A program made the position numbers and the translations under genes. 64,000 nt of DNA from Bacteroidetes bacterium UBA6161 (GTDB taxonomy: Bacteria > Bacteroidota > Bacteroidia > NS11-12g > UBA955): positions 87,100 to 151,099 of the forward strand of contig DIUJ01000049.1 in assembly GCA_002422315.1 (NCBI GenBank), in the 5' to 3' direction. Below are positions 7,395 through 17,449 of this stretch, piece by piece (position 1 is the first letter of the stretch; each line of letters opens with the position of its first letter). Below the pieces are notes generated by a model, which saw only the letters and a program-made list of their open reading frames with translations, ran no database searches and was not told the DNA's origin.

Positions 7395-8849
7395 ATGTTA
7401 CCGCCTAAAAAAGTATTCCATTTTATATTGCTTGCATTAAGCTCTGTGTTGTTTCTTTCTTTTGTAAGTGAAACAATAGCGGGTAAAAAACAAGAAACCA
7501 TCTTTAAGTATTTTAAAATTAGCGATATAGTAGGGTATAGGGCATTCGCAGAAGCCAAGCATTTGGAAGTGGAAGAGCAAAAGGCTTTGGTAGAAGCAAA
7601 AAGAAAAAAAGAAGAATCTATAAAAAAGATTTCGAGCAAAGCAGATACCCTACAGTTTATGATTCAGCAAAGTCAGTTGGATAGTACCAAGTTCTTTTAT
7701 GCCTCAGGGATAAAAGATTTTTGGTTTCCTATTTTTGAAGAATGGGCTAAACTAAAAAAGGATAAAAAACTGTACAGAATTCTACATTATGGTGACTCTC
7801 AAATAGAAATGGATAGGATTACATCACACATTAGAGAGAAATTACAATCCAGATATGGAGGGAGTGGTCCCGGAATTTTACCCCCATTGCAGCTAGTGCC
7901 AAGTTATACCATAAGCCAAACCGCTTCTGGAAATTGGCAACGACTTGTAAGTTATGGTGCATCCAATACAAGAGCTCCGCACAATAGATATGGAATTACA
8001 GGCATGATATTTAGATACAATGGCGGAAATGCTCAGGTATCTATAAGTCCAAGAGAGAAAAAATACCGACTTGTTAGAAACTTTGAAACTGTAAAAGTAA
8101 TAACTGGAGCCTACAATCGTTCCTTTACAGTGAGTTTACAAAATGGAAATACAACTTTAAGCCAATTGGTCCCTAGTGAAGGGAAAGAACAACTTATTAA
8201 ATGGCAATTAGATTCCAATAAATCAAATGTATCCTTAAATTTTCAATCAGATTCAATAACCGATATATTAGGAATTGCAATAGATGGAAAATATGGTATT
8301 GCTATGGACAATATACCTTGGAGAGGATCTTCGGGTCTTACATTTACTTCCATAAACAAGGCATCCTTAAGTCAAACCTATAAGTTTTTAAATGTTAGAA
8401 TGGTGATTATGCAATTTGGGGGTAACAGCATGCCATACATCAAAGACCCCAAAGCAGCGGAGCGATATGCAGCAAGTTTTGCAAAGCAAATAGACTATAT
8501 AAGGTCTATTGATACAAGTATTAAGATATTGGTTATTGGTCCTGCAGACATGTCAACCAACATAGATGGCAGTATGCAAACCCCAAAAATGTTGGAATAT
8601 TGTATTCAAAAAATGGCCGAAGAAGCGAATAAAAGAGGCGCGGCTTTTTGGAGTATGTACCATGCAATGGGTGGCAAAAACAGTATGGTTAAATGGGTTA
8701 AGAGGTCGCCTGCTTATGGTGCGCCAGATTACATACATTTTAGTAAAATAGGTGCAGAAGAAATGTCTAAAATATTTTATTCTGCTATAGAACGAGAATA
8801 TCAGATTTATATGTTCCACAAAAACATGGAGGCGCTTAAAGTTGATTAA
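7395..8849 (+). CDS. SGNH/GDSL-like hydrolase, secreted or membrane-anchored
   Basis: A 484-residue protein (489 from the ATG at 7380) with an N-terminal hydrophobic segment (signal or anchor), then a charged, coiled-coil-like region (about 50-95) and an SGNH fold. Block I is HYGDSQIEMDRI (Ser nucleophile), a block III-like FGGNSMP follows, and the late APDYIHFSKIGAEE supplies the catalytic D-x-x-H. It is the first of three overlapping genes ending in an MBOAT acyltransferase. SGNH partners of MBOAT proteins, such as AlgX/AlgJ and PatB, move acetyl groups onto or off surface polysaccharides, so an O-acetylation role in the periplasm is likely. Confidence 0.78.
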   Translation: MLPPKKVFHFILLALSSVLFLSFVSETIAGKKQETIFKYFKISDIVGYRAFAEAKHLEVEEQKALVEAKRKKEESIKKISSKADTLQFMIQQSQLDSTKFFYASGIKDFWFPIFEEWAKLKKDKKLYRILHYGDSQIEMDRITSHIREKLQSRYGGSGPGILPPLQLVPSYTISQTASGNWQRLVSYGASNTRAPHNRYGITGMIFRYNGGNAQVSISPREKKYRLVRNFETVKVITGAYNRSFTVSLQNGNTTLSQLVPSEGKEQLIKWQLDSNKSNVSLNFQSDSITDILGIAIDGKYGIAMDNIPWRGSSGLTFTSINKASLSQTYKFLNVRMVIMQFGGNSMPYIKDPKAAERYAASFAKQIDYIRSIDTSIKILVIGPADMSTNIDGSMQTPKMLEYCIQKMAEEANKRGAAFWSMYHAMGGKNSMVKWVKRSPAYGAPDYIHFSKIGAEEMSKIFYSAIEREYQIYMFHKNMEALKVD

Positions 8850-10104
8850 ATACCTCTTTGTTTTTTTCTTGAGTTTTTTTGTTTTGTATGCCAAATCCCA
8901 GGCTTTTATAGACAATTCGGAAAAATATTCCTTTGTAAACTACGCTAACAATAAAATTGATTACCCTGGCGATAGCATGGACTTTGTGAATTTTATGTAT
9001 AAATTTAACAAGTTAGTTTCTACAGGGCAGGGTAAAATAAATATTGTTCATTTTGGTGGCTCGCATGTACAAGCGGATATGTGGACAGGTCAAATACGAA
9101 GCCATTTTAATAAGTTTTTATTCCAAAGGGAAGTAGAAAGAGGTTTTGTGTTTCCTTACAAGGCAATAAAAACCAATGGTTCTGCACAATATGATGTGCA
9201 TTACAATAAAACATGGGAATATGTTAAAAATGTAAAGCTTAGCTTCCCAGAAGAGGTAGGATTAATGGGCTATAAAGCTATTGCAAGAGATAGTGGACAA
9301 TATGTTTCATTTGATTTTAAATCGGAATTTTTTACAAAATATGTGTTTGATGAAATATTGGTTTATCACGATACAGGTTCAAGTTATTTTGATTTTACCA
9401 TTCAAGTAGATTCCAACTTATTAAGTGCGGAATATTCATCCGATTGTAAATGTTCTAAGTTTATTTTTCCTAGCAATTATTCAAGTTTTAAACTAGTGGT
9501 TCATAAAACCAATGAATTGCAGTCTATGTTTGTTTTAAATGGAATTCAAACAAAGATTCAAAATAACTCTGGACTGGTATACCACAATGTAGGAGTAAAT
9601 GGCGCTTCTGTACCTTCCTTCCTAAATTGTTTGGACCTAGATAAACAACTGAAGGTTTTAAATCCTGATTTAATAGTCTTTGCAGTAGGTATAAACGATG
9701 CTTTTGGTAAAGATTTTTCAAGGCCATGGTTTGAGAATAATTACAGCTTGTGGATTAAAAGGATTAGAGAAGTTTGTCCTGGAGTGGCCATACTATTACT
9801 AACCAATACCGATAGCTACAAAACAATTAAGCGACGCAAATACAAAAACTACAGTGGCAATGAAGTGAGAAACTCCATGTATTTACTAGGCAAGACCCAT
9901 GGCGCAGCGGTATGGGATTTGTATTCTGTAATGGGAGGGCTTGGTTCCATTCAACTATGGAATCGCAATGGAATGGCGCAGAGTGATTTAATACATCTTA
10001 CAGGAAATGGTTACCGATATTTAGGGGACTTGTTTTTTGAAGCCTTTTTAAAGAAATACGATTCTTTTGTGCAAAATAATCTATCCTATTTGTCTTATGA
10101 ATAA
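8842..10104 (+). CDS. Second SGNH-like protein of the O-acylation operon
   Basis: Translation appears to start at TTG (8842), overlapping the preceding stop by 8 bp; this start gives an immediate signal peptide (IKYLFVFFLSFFVLYAKSQA), and no good ATG exists before the mature region. Block I reads VHFGGSHVQADMW (GGSH in place of GDS), then VFAVGINDAFG (G-x-N-D) and SDLIHLTGNGY (D-x-x-H). It is thus a paralogue of the upstream SGNH protein with a changed nucleophile context. Predicted periplasmic. It overlaps the MBOAT gene by 8 bp, so the three genes form one translationally linked unit. The acceptor polymer is unknown. Confidence 0.78.
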   Translation: MIKYLFVFFLSFFVLYAKSQAFIDNSEKYSFVNYANNKIDYPGDSMDFVNFMYKFNKLVSTGQGKINIVHFGGSHVQADMWTGQIRSHFNKFLFQREVERGFVFPYKAIKTNGSAQYDVHYNKTWEYVKNVKLSFPEEVGLMGYKAIARDSGQYVSFDFKSEFFTKYVFDEILVYHDTGSSYFDFTIQVDSNLLSAEYSSDCKCSKFIFPSNYSSFKLVVHKTNELQSMFVLNGIQTKIQNNSGLVYHNVGVNGASVPSFLNCLDLDKQLKVLNPDLIVFAVGINDAFGKDFSRPWFENNYSLWIKRIREVCPGVAILLLTNTDSYKTIKRRKYKNYSGNEVRNSMYLLGKTHGAAVWDLYSVMGGLGSIQLWNRNGMAQSDLIHLTGNGYRYLGDLFFEAFLKKYDSFVQNNLSYLSYE

Positions 10105-11767
10105 CTATATTCAAGAGTATTTAATCCAATTACTTTCATTCAATAAAAACTCACCTATAATCTTTACAGGTGTTTATTTCTGGGGTTTCTTTACCATTGT
10201 ATTTGCTATTTTTAGTGTTATTCACAAAAAAATAACTATTCGAAACTTATTCTTGTTTTTAGTAAGTATCTTTTTCTATTACAAAACAAGTGGCTTGTAT
10301 TTTACCTTGTTGCTGTTTACCATAGTTTCCGATTATTTTATAGGGAAAAAACTGTTTACTACGGAGAATAAATTACACAGAAAGTTGCTAGTTATTTGGA
10401 GTGTAGGAGCCAATTTAAGTATTTTAGCGTACTTTAAGTATGCCTATTTTTTTACTGATTCTTACAATCAAATATTTGCAACTAACAATCAGGTATGGAA
10501 TGTATTTGCACAATTTAGTAATACCCTTTTAAACACAGGATTCGATGTAGATTCTATACTTTTACCGGTAGGGATTTCTTTTTACACTTTTCAGGCTATA
10601 AGCTATACTGTAGATATTTACAAACGGAAATTGGAACCCTTGCATAGTTTATTTGACTTTGGTTTTTATGTTTCATTTTTTCCTCAATTGGTAGCAGGGC
10701 CCATCGTAAGGGCTTCTGAGTTTATTCCTCAAATGTATAGGCCTTACACTTTGTCTGGGTATCAATTTGGGTTGGCTATATTTATGATTCTTGGAGGTTT
10801 GGTCAAAAAAATGGTCATTGGTGATTATATGGCGGTGCAATTTATTGATAAGGTATTTGCCAACCCTGTTATGTTTACAGGTTTTGAAAATCTAATGGCC
10901 GTATTTGCATATTCCTTGCAGGTTTATTGTGATTTTTCAGGATATACAGATATTGCTATAGGTATTGCATTGCTAATGGGTTTTAGGTTTAATACCAATT
11001 TTAATTCACCTTACAAAGCACAAAATGTTGCTGAATTTTGGAAGCGTTGGCATATCAGCTTATCTACTTGGCTAAGAGATTATTTGTATATTCCTTTGGG
11101 CGGAAACAAAAAAGGAAGTATTGTATCTTATATATTATTTGTTTTGCTAGTAGCAATTCTAACCATGTTGTTGGGCCTTTCTGCATATTGGCTACAAATT
11201 GTTGTTTCATTAGTTATTTTGATGTTGTTGTATCAGGTTTTTCCTTCGGTACGAAAACACATCAATACCAACATTAATCTTATGCTTACCATGTTATTGG
11301 GAGGTCTGTGGCATGGTTCAACATTGAATTTTATAGTATGGGGAGGATTAAATGGTTTGGCTTTAGTTTTTTACAAACATTGGAGAAAAATAAGTCCATG
11401 GGAGAAGCTAAATCAATGGTATATAAGGGTATTTAAAATTACATTTACTTTTGCTTTTATTTCATTTACTCGTATATGGTTTAGAGCAGCAGATGAACAA
11501 ACTGCAACTTCTGTTAGAGAAATGATTTTTTATAAACTAGATTTCTCTTATGCTGGGGATGTTCTTTTAGGATTTTGGAAAGTGTTTTTGGTATTTGCCC
11601 TAGGTATGACCATACATTGGTTGCCAAAAGAATTGAAAAACAAGGTGAAATATTCTTTTATAAAATCACCAGTATATACAAAGGTAATTGTTGTACTGAT
11701 AACCGTACTGATAATCTGGCAAACAGTATCAGCAGATTTTATTCCTTTTATATACTTTCAGTTTTAA
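10097..11767 (+). CDS. MBOAT family O-acyltransferase (AlgI/DltB-like)
   Basis: I choose the ATG at 10097, overlapping the previous stop by 8 bp (an in-frame ATG at 10067 would give a longer overlap), giving 556 residues. It has about ten or more membrane segments. Signature regions are AEFWKRWHISLSTWLRDYLY and LGGLWHGSTLNF, which holds the catalytic His of MBOAT enzymes. AlgI-like members carry acetyl groups across the inner membrane and hand them to periplasmic SGNH partners, which are the two preceding genes. The 3' end overlaps the convergent response-regulator gene by 20 bp, so no terminator separates them. Confidence 0.92.
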   Translation: MNNYIQEYLIQLLSFNKNSPIIFTGVYFWGFFTIVFAIFSVIHKKITIRNLFLFLVSIFFYYKTSGLYFTLLLFTIVSDYFIGKKLFTTENKLHRKLLVIWSVGANLSILAYFKYAYFFTDSYNQIFATNNQVWNVFAQFSNTLLNTGFDVDSILLPVGISFYTFQAISYTVDIYKRKLEPLHSLFDFGFYVSFFPQLVAGPIVRASEFIPQMYRPYTLSGYQFGLAIFMILGGLVKKMVIGDYMAVQFIDKVFANPVMFTGFENLMAVFAYSLQVYCDFSGYTDIAIGIALLMGFRFNTNFNSPYKAQNVAEFWKRWHISLSTWLRDYLYIPLGGNKKGSIVSYILFVLLVAILTMLLGLSAYWLQIVVSLVILMLLYQVFPSVRKHINTNINLMLTMLLGGLWHGSTLNFIVWGGLNGLALVFYKHWRKISPWEKLNQWYIRVFKITFTFAFISFTRIWFRAADEQTATSVREMIFYKLDFSYAGDVLLGFWKVFLVFALGMTIHWLPKELKNKVKYSFIKSPVYTKVIVVLITVLIIWQTVSADFIPFIYFQF

Positions 11768-12176
11768 TCTTATTGATCAAGTTTTTTATTTCTTCTATCT
11801 TTTCATTATCAATAGGTTTTGAAATAAAAGATAGAACAGAATCTAGATTTTTAGACATTTCTATTTCCTCTTTTTGAATACTAGAACTTAACAAAACTAC
11901 AAAAGGCTTGTATTCTTTCATTTGAACAGGCCATAAAGAATTAAGCTTGTCTATAAATTCCCATCCATTTAGGCCTTTCATGTTTAGGTCTAAAAAAATA
12001 ACATCAGGTATTTGGTCTAGGATTTGGGTTTGAGAAAATTGTAGTAATTCGCTAAGACCATTTTCGGGGTCGGAAAATTTATACACTGAGGCATTAGGGA
12101 GTGCCTTATTTAGGTATAATTCACCAATCATTAATGTTATTTCATCGTCATCAATTAGCCAAATATTGTTCAACAT
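11748..12176 (-). CDS. Stand-alone response regulator receiver (REC) protein
   Basis: A 142-residue single REC domain: acidic cluster Asp9-11 (IDDDE), phospho-acceptor Asp63 (FLDLNM), conserved Ser97/98 and Lys120 (FISKP). There is no output domain, so it acts as a phosphate shuttle or binds a protein target. It overlaps the 3' end of the upstream hybrid kinase by 26 bp, so kinase and regulator are almost certainly a pair. This arrangement, a REC-PAS kinase followed by a single REC, is common in Bacteroidota phosphorelays of the Rcp1 type. Confidence 0.9.
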   Translation of the reverse strand: MLNNIWLIDDDEITLMIGELYLNKALPNASVYKFSDPENGLSELLQFSQTQILDQIPDVIFLDLNMKGLNGWEFIDKLNSLWPVQMKEYKPFVVLLSSSIQKEEIEMSKNLDSVLSFISKPIDNEKIEEIKNLINKIKTESI

Positions 12177-14451
12177 CAGGTTCTATTTTAAAGTGAATAA
12201 TAAATTTAGTTCCTTTTTCCACCTCACTTTCTATCGCTATTTTGCCACCAAGCGATTCAACATGAGATTTTACAAGGTACAAACCAAGACCTTTGCTATC
12301 CGGGTGGTTATGGAAACGTTGGTACAAACCAAAAATTTTATTTCCGTATTTTTCAAGGTCTATTCCTACACCATTGTCTTCAAATTCCAGCGTAATATAT
12401 CCATTTTCTTTGAATGTATGGATTCTTAAGTGGAGTTTTCTTTGAGGGGAGCTATATTTTATAGCATTTGTATACAGATTTAAGAGTATGCTTTCCAAAT
12501 AAGCCCTATTGAATTTTACCGTTGGGGCTTTTGAAAAATCTGAATCTATAATAGGTTTGTATTGTTCCGTTAAATGCTGGGTTTGCAATAAAATATTATC
12601 AAATACATTAGAAAAATAATGGTCTTCTATTTCAATATTGGAGGTGTCTTTAAGCGAAATAATGTTACTAAGGTCTGTAACCGTATCGTTTAGCACATTG
12701 GTAGAGGATATAAAGCCATGAATAAGCTTTTCTAGCAAAGGATTTTCAATCTCTATTTCTTGGATCATTTTACTAATGCTCACCAAATTTGCTAATGGAG
12801 AACGCAAATTATGCGAAGTAGTATAGGCAAACTGTTTTAGGTCTTTGTTGCTATGAGAAAGTTCATGAATAAGGGTTTCTCGTTCCTTTTCTTTGGCTTT
12901 CTTTTCGCTTATATCGCGTAGAATAATAACCCAATGAGTAACCCAGCCAATGGAATTAAATACAGGCGAAACCGAAATATTGGCCCAAAAACTTTCCCCA
13001 TTTTTTTTGTAACAAATTAATTCAAGATTCGATTTTTGTTTTGCTATAGTAGCCTCTTTAAGCTTGAAAATTTGTTCTTTATTGGTTTCTTTTCCAAAAA
13101 GGAACTGAATGTTTTTATCGTTTAAATCATTGGAATCGTATTGGCTTAATTCTGTAAAAGCCTGATTATGGTAAATAATTTTACAAGGGAAGTCTATTTC
13201 GGAACAAAACTCTGCAATAAGAGCAGAGTCATTAGAATTGGTAATTACAGATTCTAAAAGTTTTAACCAAGATTGTTCTTGTTTTACCAAGGTAATATCT
13301 TGCATTATTCCTTCAAATCTTAGGGGAGTATTCATTTGGTCAAAAACCATATTTCCCTTTACTTTAATATCTTTTAGGGAATCGTTTCCTGTAATTATTT
13401 TGCATTCTAACTCCAAGGGTTTAGCTTGGTTTAGGGACTCGTATAGTTTAGTGAAAAAGTAGTTTTTTTCCTCTGGATGGATAAAATTTTCTAAAGTTTG
13501 AAGAGTAAGAGGAGAGTTTTTTTGTGATATATTAAAAAGATTATAAACTTGATCCGACCAAAATAATTCGTGGGTTTTAAGGTCTATTTCCCAGTAACCC
13601 AAATTGCTTATTTCTTCTGCGGCATTTAATCTTTTGTATAATTTTTCAAGTTTTAGTGCATTTTCTAATTTTTCTGTAATGTCGTTTATGGTTACAATTC
13701 TGGCTTTTTTATTGCCCAAAATCATTGGGTTGGATTGTACTTCAACCTCCAATTCATAGCCCATTTTATTTAAATGTTTCCATACTCCTTTGTAGTTGTA
13801 TGTATTTATCGGTCTGAATTGTAGCAATTTTTCTAACAGAGGAATTTCTTTTTTGGGACGTATGTCTTTTATGCTTAGGTTTCTAAACTCTTCGTAGGTA
13901 TAGCCATATTTTTCTAAGGCAGCATTGTTTACATCTAAAAAGGCCAAGGTTTCTACATCGTAGATATACATTGGTGATGGATTGTTTCTAAATATATTTT
14001 TATATTTGTCTTCTGACTCTTTGATTATCTTGGCAAAATAGTTTCTTTCGATAGAATATATAAGAGACTTATTCAGAATTTCTTGGTCTATATTTTCCTT
14101 GTATAAATAGTCTGCAACACCTAGTTGAATATATGCTTTAATTCTTTGGTCGCTGTCTTTAAAGGAGGAAAGAACAACAAGAGCCGTATTTTTTTGGATT
14201 GCTAAAATTGTTTCTACTAATTCAAAACCTTGACTATCTCTTAAATTAAGGTCAACAAGTAAGATGGTGTATTCAAAACCAGACTGTATTTTTTCTTTGA
14301 TTTCTAACAATGAATTAGCCGTATGAATAATTGCATCGTGAAATTTATTTTTAATGAGTTCTGTGGTTTTGTATAGAAACATCTCATCGCTTTCGGCGAT
14401 TAAGATAGAGATGGGGTTGGTTTTTGTATAATTTTCGTAAAAAGTGCTCAA
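12151..14451 (-). CDS. Hybrid sensor kinase: REC, several PAS domains, histidine kinase
   Basis: A 766-residue protein starting at TTG (14449-14451); the receiver domain starts by residue 15, so no later start is possible. Domains in order: REC (Asp67 in LLVDLNL, Lys118), PAS domains at about 145-260, 265-385 and 390-520, then a HisKA region with the phospho-acceptor near His547 (TTSHNLRSPLA) and an ATPase domain with an N box (LYTNAIKYS), G1 (EDNGVGID) and G2 (SKGLGLYLVKSHV). It has no membrane segment, so it senses a cytoplasmic cue. It is cotranscribed with the overlapping single-REC protein. Confidence 0.92.
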   Translation of the reverse strand: MSTFYENYTKTNPISILIAESDEMFLYKTTELIKNKFHDAIIHTANSLLEIKEKIQSGFEYTILLVDLNLRDSQGFELVETILAIQKNTALVVLSSFKDSDQRIKAYIQLGVADYLYKENIDQEILNKSLIYSIERNYFAKIIKESEDKYKNIFRNNPSPMYIYDVETLAFLDVNNAALEKYGYTYEEFRNLSIKDIRPKKEIPLLEKLLQFRPINTYNYKGVWKHLNKMGYELEVEVQSNPMILGNKKARIVTINDITEKLENALKLEKLYKRLNAAEEISNLGYWEIDLKTHELFWSDQVYNLFNISQKNSPLTLQTLENFIHPEEKNYFFTKLYESLNQAKPLELECKIITGNDSLKDIKVKGNMVFDQMNTPLRFEGIMQDITLVKQEQSWLKLLESVITNSNDSALIAEFCSEIDFPCKIIYHNQAFTELSQYDSNDLNDKNIQFLFGKETNKEQIFKLKEATIAKQKSNLELICYKKNGESFWANISVSPVFNSIGWVTHWVIILRDISEKKAKEKERETLIHELSHSNKDLKQFAYTTSHNLRSPLANLVSISKMIQEIEIENPLLEKLIHGFISSTNVLNDTVTDLSNIISLKDTSNIEIEDHYFSNVFDNILLQTQHLTEQYKPIIDSDFSKAPTVKFNRAYLESILLNLYTNAIKYSSPQRKLHLRIHTFKENGYITLEFEDNGVGIDLEKYGNKIFGLYQRFHNHPDSKGLGLYLVKSHVESLGGKIAIESEVEKGTKFIIHFKIEPDVEQYLAN

Positions 14452-14694
14452 GGTAGTAAAATTGTGTACCCATACATTTACAAAATGCGAACCAAGTTGA
14501 ACTATAATTGGGAACCTAACAAGCTTTTAATTAAACTACCATTTTTCATGGAAAATTGTTTTTATCTTTATTCTTATAGGTCAATGAATTTCAATATAAT
14601 ATATTAAAAGTACAAGTCTGTAATTTGTTAAAAACTTGTGGTTATTTGACAAGAAGAAAAAAAAATTCTTTCTTTAACAAAACAATAGAAGTTC

Positions 14695-14715
14695 TCTCAA
14701 AGTATCACTTTGAGA
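14695..14715. repeat. Perfect 9-bp hairpin in the purH upstream region
   Basis: TCTCAAAGT and ACTTTGAGA flank a 3-base loop (ATC), followed by AATATTTTTT. It looks like a terminator stem, but no plus-strand gene ends nearby; the kinase and purH are divergent. It may be a regulatory element or chance. The rest of the 14452-14820 gap is AT-rich, with nothing else I can support besides the purH promoter. Confidence 0.4.
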
Positions 14716-14815
14716 AATATTTTTTAAAATTGATAGAGTAGAGAAAAGGAAAGTAAGTGTTTATAATTTGTAAAGAAAAGCTTTGAAAGCAATAGGAAAG
14801 AACAAAGGAACAAAC

Positions 14816-14823
14816 TACTTTTG
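14816..14823 (+). promoter_or_regulatory. -7 promoter element TACTTTTG of purH
   Basis: Exact TAnnTTTG. It covers a TTG at 14821 that could be taken as the purH start, so transcription must begin downstream of it and the next TTG (14860) is the likely start codon. No -33 TTTG at standard spacing. Confidence 0.6.
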
Positions 14824-14859
14824 CAGGGGTATAAAAGAATCATTTTAAAATTCAAAAAA

Positions 14860-16353
14860 TTGGAAACATTACAAGTAAAAAACGCGCTTATTTCGGTGTA
14901 TTACAAAGACGGTTTAGAACCCATTGTACGCCACTTACAGGAACAAAATATTGGAATATATTCAACAGGCGGGACAAGGGATTTTATTGAGAAATTAGGT
15001 ATACCAGTGTTGGCAGTAGAGGATTTAACAGGTTATCCTTCTATATTTGGAGGGAGGGTAAAAACATTGCACCCTGCTGTATTTGGGGGGATTTTGCACC
15101 GTAGAGATTTGCAGGAAGACTTGACCCAAGCTGCGGAATTTAATATCCCATCTATAGACCTTGTGATTGTGGATTTGTATCCCTTTGAAGAAACTCTTAA
15201 GTCTGGAGCGGCGGAAAAAGAAATGATTGAAAAAATTGATATTGGGGGTGTTTCATTGATAAGAGCAGCAGCCAAAAATTTCGAACATACTTGTATTGTT
15301 TCTGATAAAAACGATTACGAGGTTGTTTTGGATTTGATGGTAAAAGGCCAATTAAACAGAGAAAGGAGAAAACATTTTGCGGCAAAAGCTTTTGCTCAGA
15401 CCCAATCTTATGACAATTTGATATCAGAATACTTATTCAATATTCCAACAAGTCCTTTGAGGTATGGCGAAAATCCTCATCAAAAAGCTTGGTTTATAGG
15501 AGATTTGAATAAAAATTTCACACAATTACAAGGGAAAGAAATTTCTTACAATAATTTATTGGATATAGAAGCGGCCATATCTTTGATTTCTGATTTTGAC
15601 ACAAAAGATGGAGCTACTTTTGCCATAATAAAGCACAACAACGCATGTGGTATTTCAACCAATGCTACTGTATCTGAAAGTTACGATTCTGCATTGTCAT
15701 CCGACCCTGTATCTGCTTTTGGTGGAATTATGATTTGTAACCATCCAATTGAATTGGAAACTGCCCAAAAAATCGATAAAATTTTCTTTGAAATATTGCT
15801 TGCACCTGGATTTGAAGAAGGAGTATTAGAGCTTTTTTCTAAAAAATCCCAAAGAAGTTTATTGAAAATTAACTCTTTTGAAACAGCCTCTATACAAAAA
15901 AGAACCATACTACAGGGGGAATTATACCAAGAAAAAGACAACAGGATAGAAACATCCTCGGATTTTAAATTGGTTACAAAAAAACAAGCTACTGCTCAAG
16001 AAATTAAAGACTTGGAGTTTGCTGTTAAATTAGTAAAACATACCAAATCCAATGCAATAGTACTGGTAAAGAACCAACAAATGATTTCCAGTGGAACGGG
16101 TCAAACAAGTAGGGTAGATGCACTAAATCAAGCAATCGAAAAAGCGAAAGCATTTGGTTTTGATATACAAGGTGCGGTAATGGCATCCGATGCATTTTTC
16201 CCTTTTCCGGACTGTGTAGAAATTGGGTTTGGAGCAGGGATAACAGCGATAGCACAACCTGGTGGTTCTATCAAAGACAATTTATCCATTGAAAAAGCAG
16301 ATGAATTGGGAATTGCAATGGTTTTGACGGGATTTAGACACTTCAAACATTAA
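14860..16353 (+). CDS. purH: Bifunctional AICAR formyltransferase / IMP cyclohydrolase
   Basis: The last two steps of IMP synthesis. The N-terminal IMP cyclohydrolase (MGS-like) domain has NALISVYYKDG, STGGTRDFI and GRVKTLHP; the C-terminal AICAR transformylase domain has RYGENPHQKAWF, KHNNACGIS, FPFPDCVEIGFGAGI and the near-terminal GFRHFKH. Cytoplasmic, about 500 residues, the normal length. The start is a TTG at 14860 (497 residues), because the in-frame TTG at 14821 lies inside the -7 promoter element; there is no ATG near the 5' end. It is followed 66 bp later by mreB, the usual Bacteroidota purH-mre order. Confidence 0.95.
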   Translation: METLQVKNALISVYYKDGLEPIVRHLQEQNIGIYSTGGTRDFIEKLGIPVLAVEDLTGYPSIFGGRVKTLHPAVFGGILHRRDLQEDLTQAAEFNIPSIDLVIVDLYPFEETLKSGAAEKEMIEKIDIGGVSLIRAAAKNFEHTCIVSDKNDYEVVLDLMVKGQLNRERRKHFAAKAFAQTQSYDNLISEYLFNIPTSPLRYGENPHQKAWFIGDLNKNFTQLQGKEISYNNLLDIEAAISLISDFDTKDGATFAIIKHNNACGISTNATVSESYDSALSSDPVSAFGGIMICNHPIELETAQKIDKIFFEILLAPGFEEGVLELFSKKSQRSLLKINSFETASIQKRTILQGELYQEKDNRIETSSDFKLVTKKQATAQEIKDLEFAVKLVKHTKSNAIVLVKNQQMISSGTGQTSRVDALNQAIEKAKAFGFDIQGAVMASDAFFPFPDCVEIGFGAGITAIAQPGGSIKDNLSIEKADELGIAMVLTGFRHFKH

Positions 16354-16419
16354 CAAAAAAAATTAAAGGAATAGCATAATTTTTCTTTATTTTGCACCTC
16401 TTAAGCCAACAGTTATAAA

Positions 16420-17439
16420 ATGGGGATATTTAATTTTTTTACGCAAGAATTAGCAATAGATTTGGGTACGGCCAATACCCTTATAATACACAAAGACCAA
16501 GTTGTAGTAGATGAACCATCTATAATAGCAATAGAAAGGTCTACCAATCAAGTGCTAGCAATAGGCCACGAGGCTATGCAAATGCAAGGGAAAGAAAACG
16601 AAAACATAAAGACTATCAGACCTTTAAAAGATGGAGTAATCGCAGATTTTTTAGCTGCGGAGCACATGATTAGAGGGATGATTAAAAAGATAAACTCTGG
16701 CAAAGCTTTTTCTCCCCAACTTAAAATGGTGATTTGTATTCCTTCTGGAATTACGGAAGTAGAAAAAAGAGCGGTTAAGGATTCTGCTGAAAGAGCAGGC
16801 GGAAAAGAAGTGTACATGATTCATGAACCAATGGCAGCCGCAGTAGGTATAGGAATAGATGTAACCGAACCAATGGGAAATATGATTATTGACATAGGTG
16901 GAGGAACTTCTGAAATTGCAGTTATCGCTTTGGGAGGTATAGTATGTGACGAATCAATAAGGGTTGCAGGAAATGAATTCAACTCAGATATTGTAGACTA
17001 TATGAGAAGGGAGCATTCCTTACAAATAGGAGAAAGAACAGCCGAAAGAATAAAAATAAATGTAGGTGCTGCTGTGCCTGAATTAGAAAATCCACCTGAA
17101 GATTTCCCGGTTCAAGGAAGAGACTTAGTGTCTGGTATTCCTAAACAAGTGATGGTTTCTTACTCAGAAATTGCCTTGGCATTGGATAAGTCTATTAGCA
17201 AAATAGAGGAAGCTATTCTTCGTGCACTTGAAAGAACACCACCAGAATTGGCGGCAGATATTTACCAAACAGGACTGTACCTTACAGGTGGCGGTGCTCT
17301 GCTAAGAGGTTTGGACAAAAGGATTTCTAATATTACTAAATTGCCTGTAACAATTGCAGATGACCCTCTTATAGCTGTAGTAAGAGGAACAGGTATAGCA
17401 CTTAGAAATATTGGTAAATTTAAGTTTTTAATGACCTAA
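16420..17439 (+). CDS. mreB: Rod-shape determining protein MreB
   Basis: A 339-residue bacterial actin. ATP-binding motifs are in place: phosphate 1 (LAIDLGTANTLI, about 12-23), phosphate 2 (IIDIGGGTSEIAVI) and the adenosine motif (LTGGGALLRGLD); HEPMAAAVG is the conserved connecting segment. It forms membrane-bound filaments that guide the elongation machinery. It is followed within 10 bp by mreC, then mreD and PBP2, one elongasome operon. The gap to purH has a near-consensus TATTTTG (about 16389), so it may have its own promoter. Confidence 0.98.
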   Translation: MGIFNFFTQELAIDLGTANTLIIHKDQVVVDEPSIIAIERSTNQVLAIGHEAMQMQGKENENIKTIRPLKDGVIADFLAAEHMIRGMIKKINSGKAFSPQLKMVICIPSGITEVEKRAVKDSAERAGGKEVYMIHEPMAAAVGIGIDVTEPMGNMIIDIGGGTSEIAVIALGGIVCDESIRVAGNEFNSDIVDYMRREHSLQIGERTAERIKINVGAAVPELENPPEDFPVQGRDLVSGIPKQVMVSYSEIALALDKSISKIEEAILRALERTPPELAADIYQTGLYLTGGGALLRGLDKRISNITKLPVTIADDPLIAVVRGTGIALRNIGKFKFLMT

Positions 17440-17449
17440 ATAATTTTTT

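Noticed and set aside
14695..14715. Hairpin as transcription terminator
   Set aside because: No plus-strand gene ends upstream and the minus-strand kinase starts, not ends, here; kept only as an inverted repeat.
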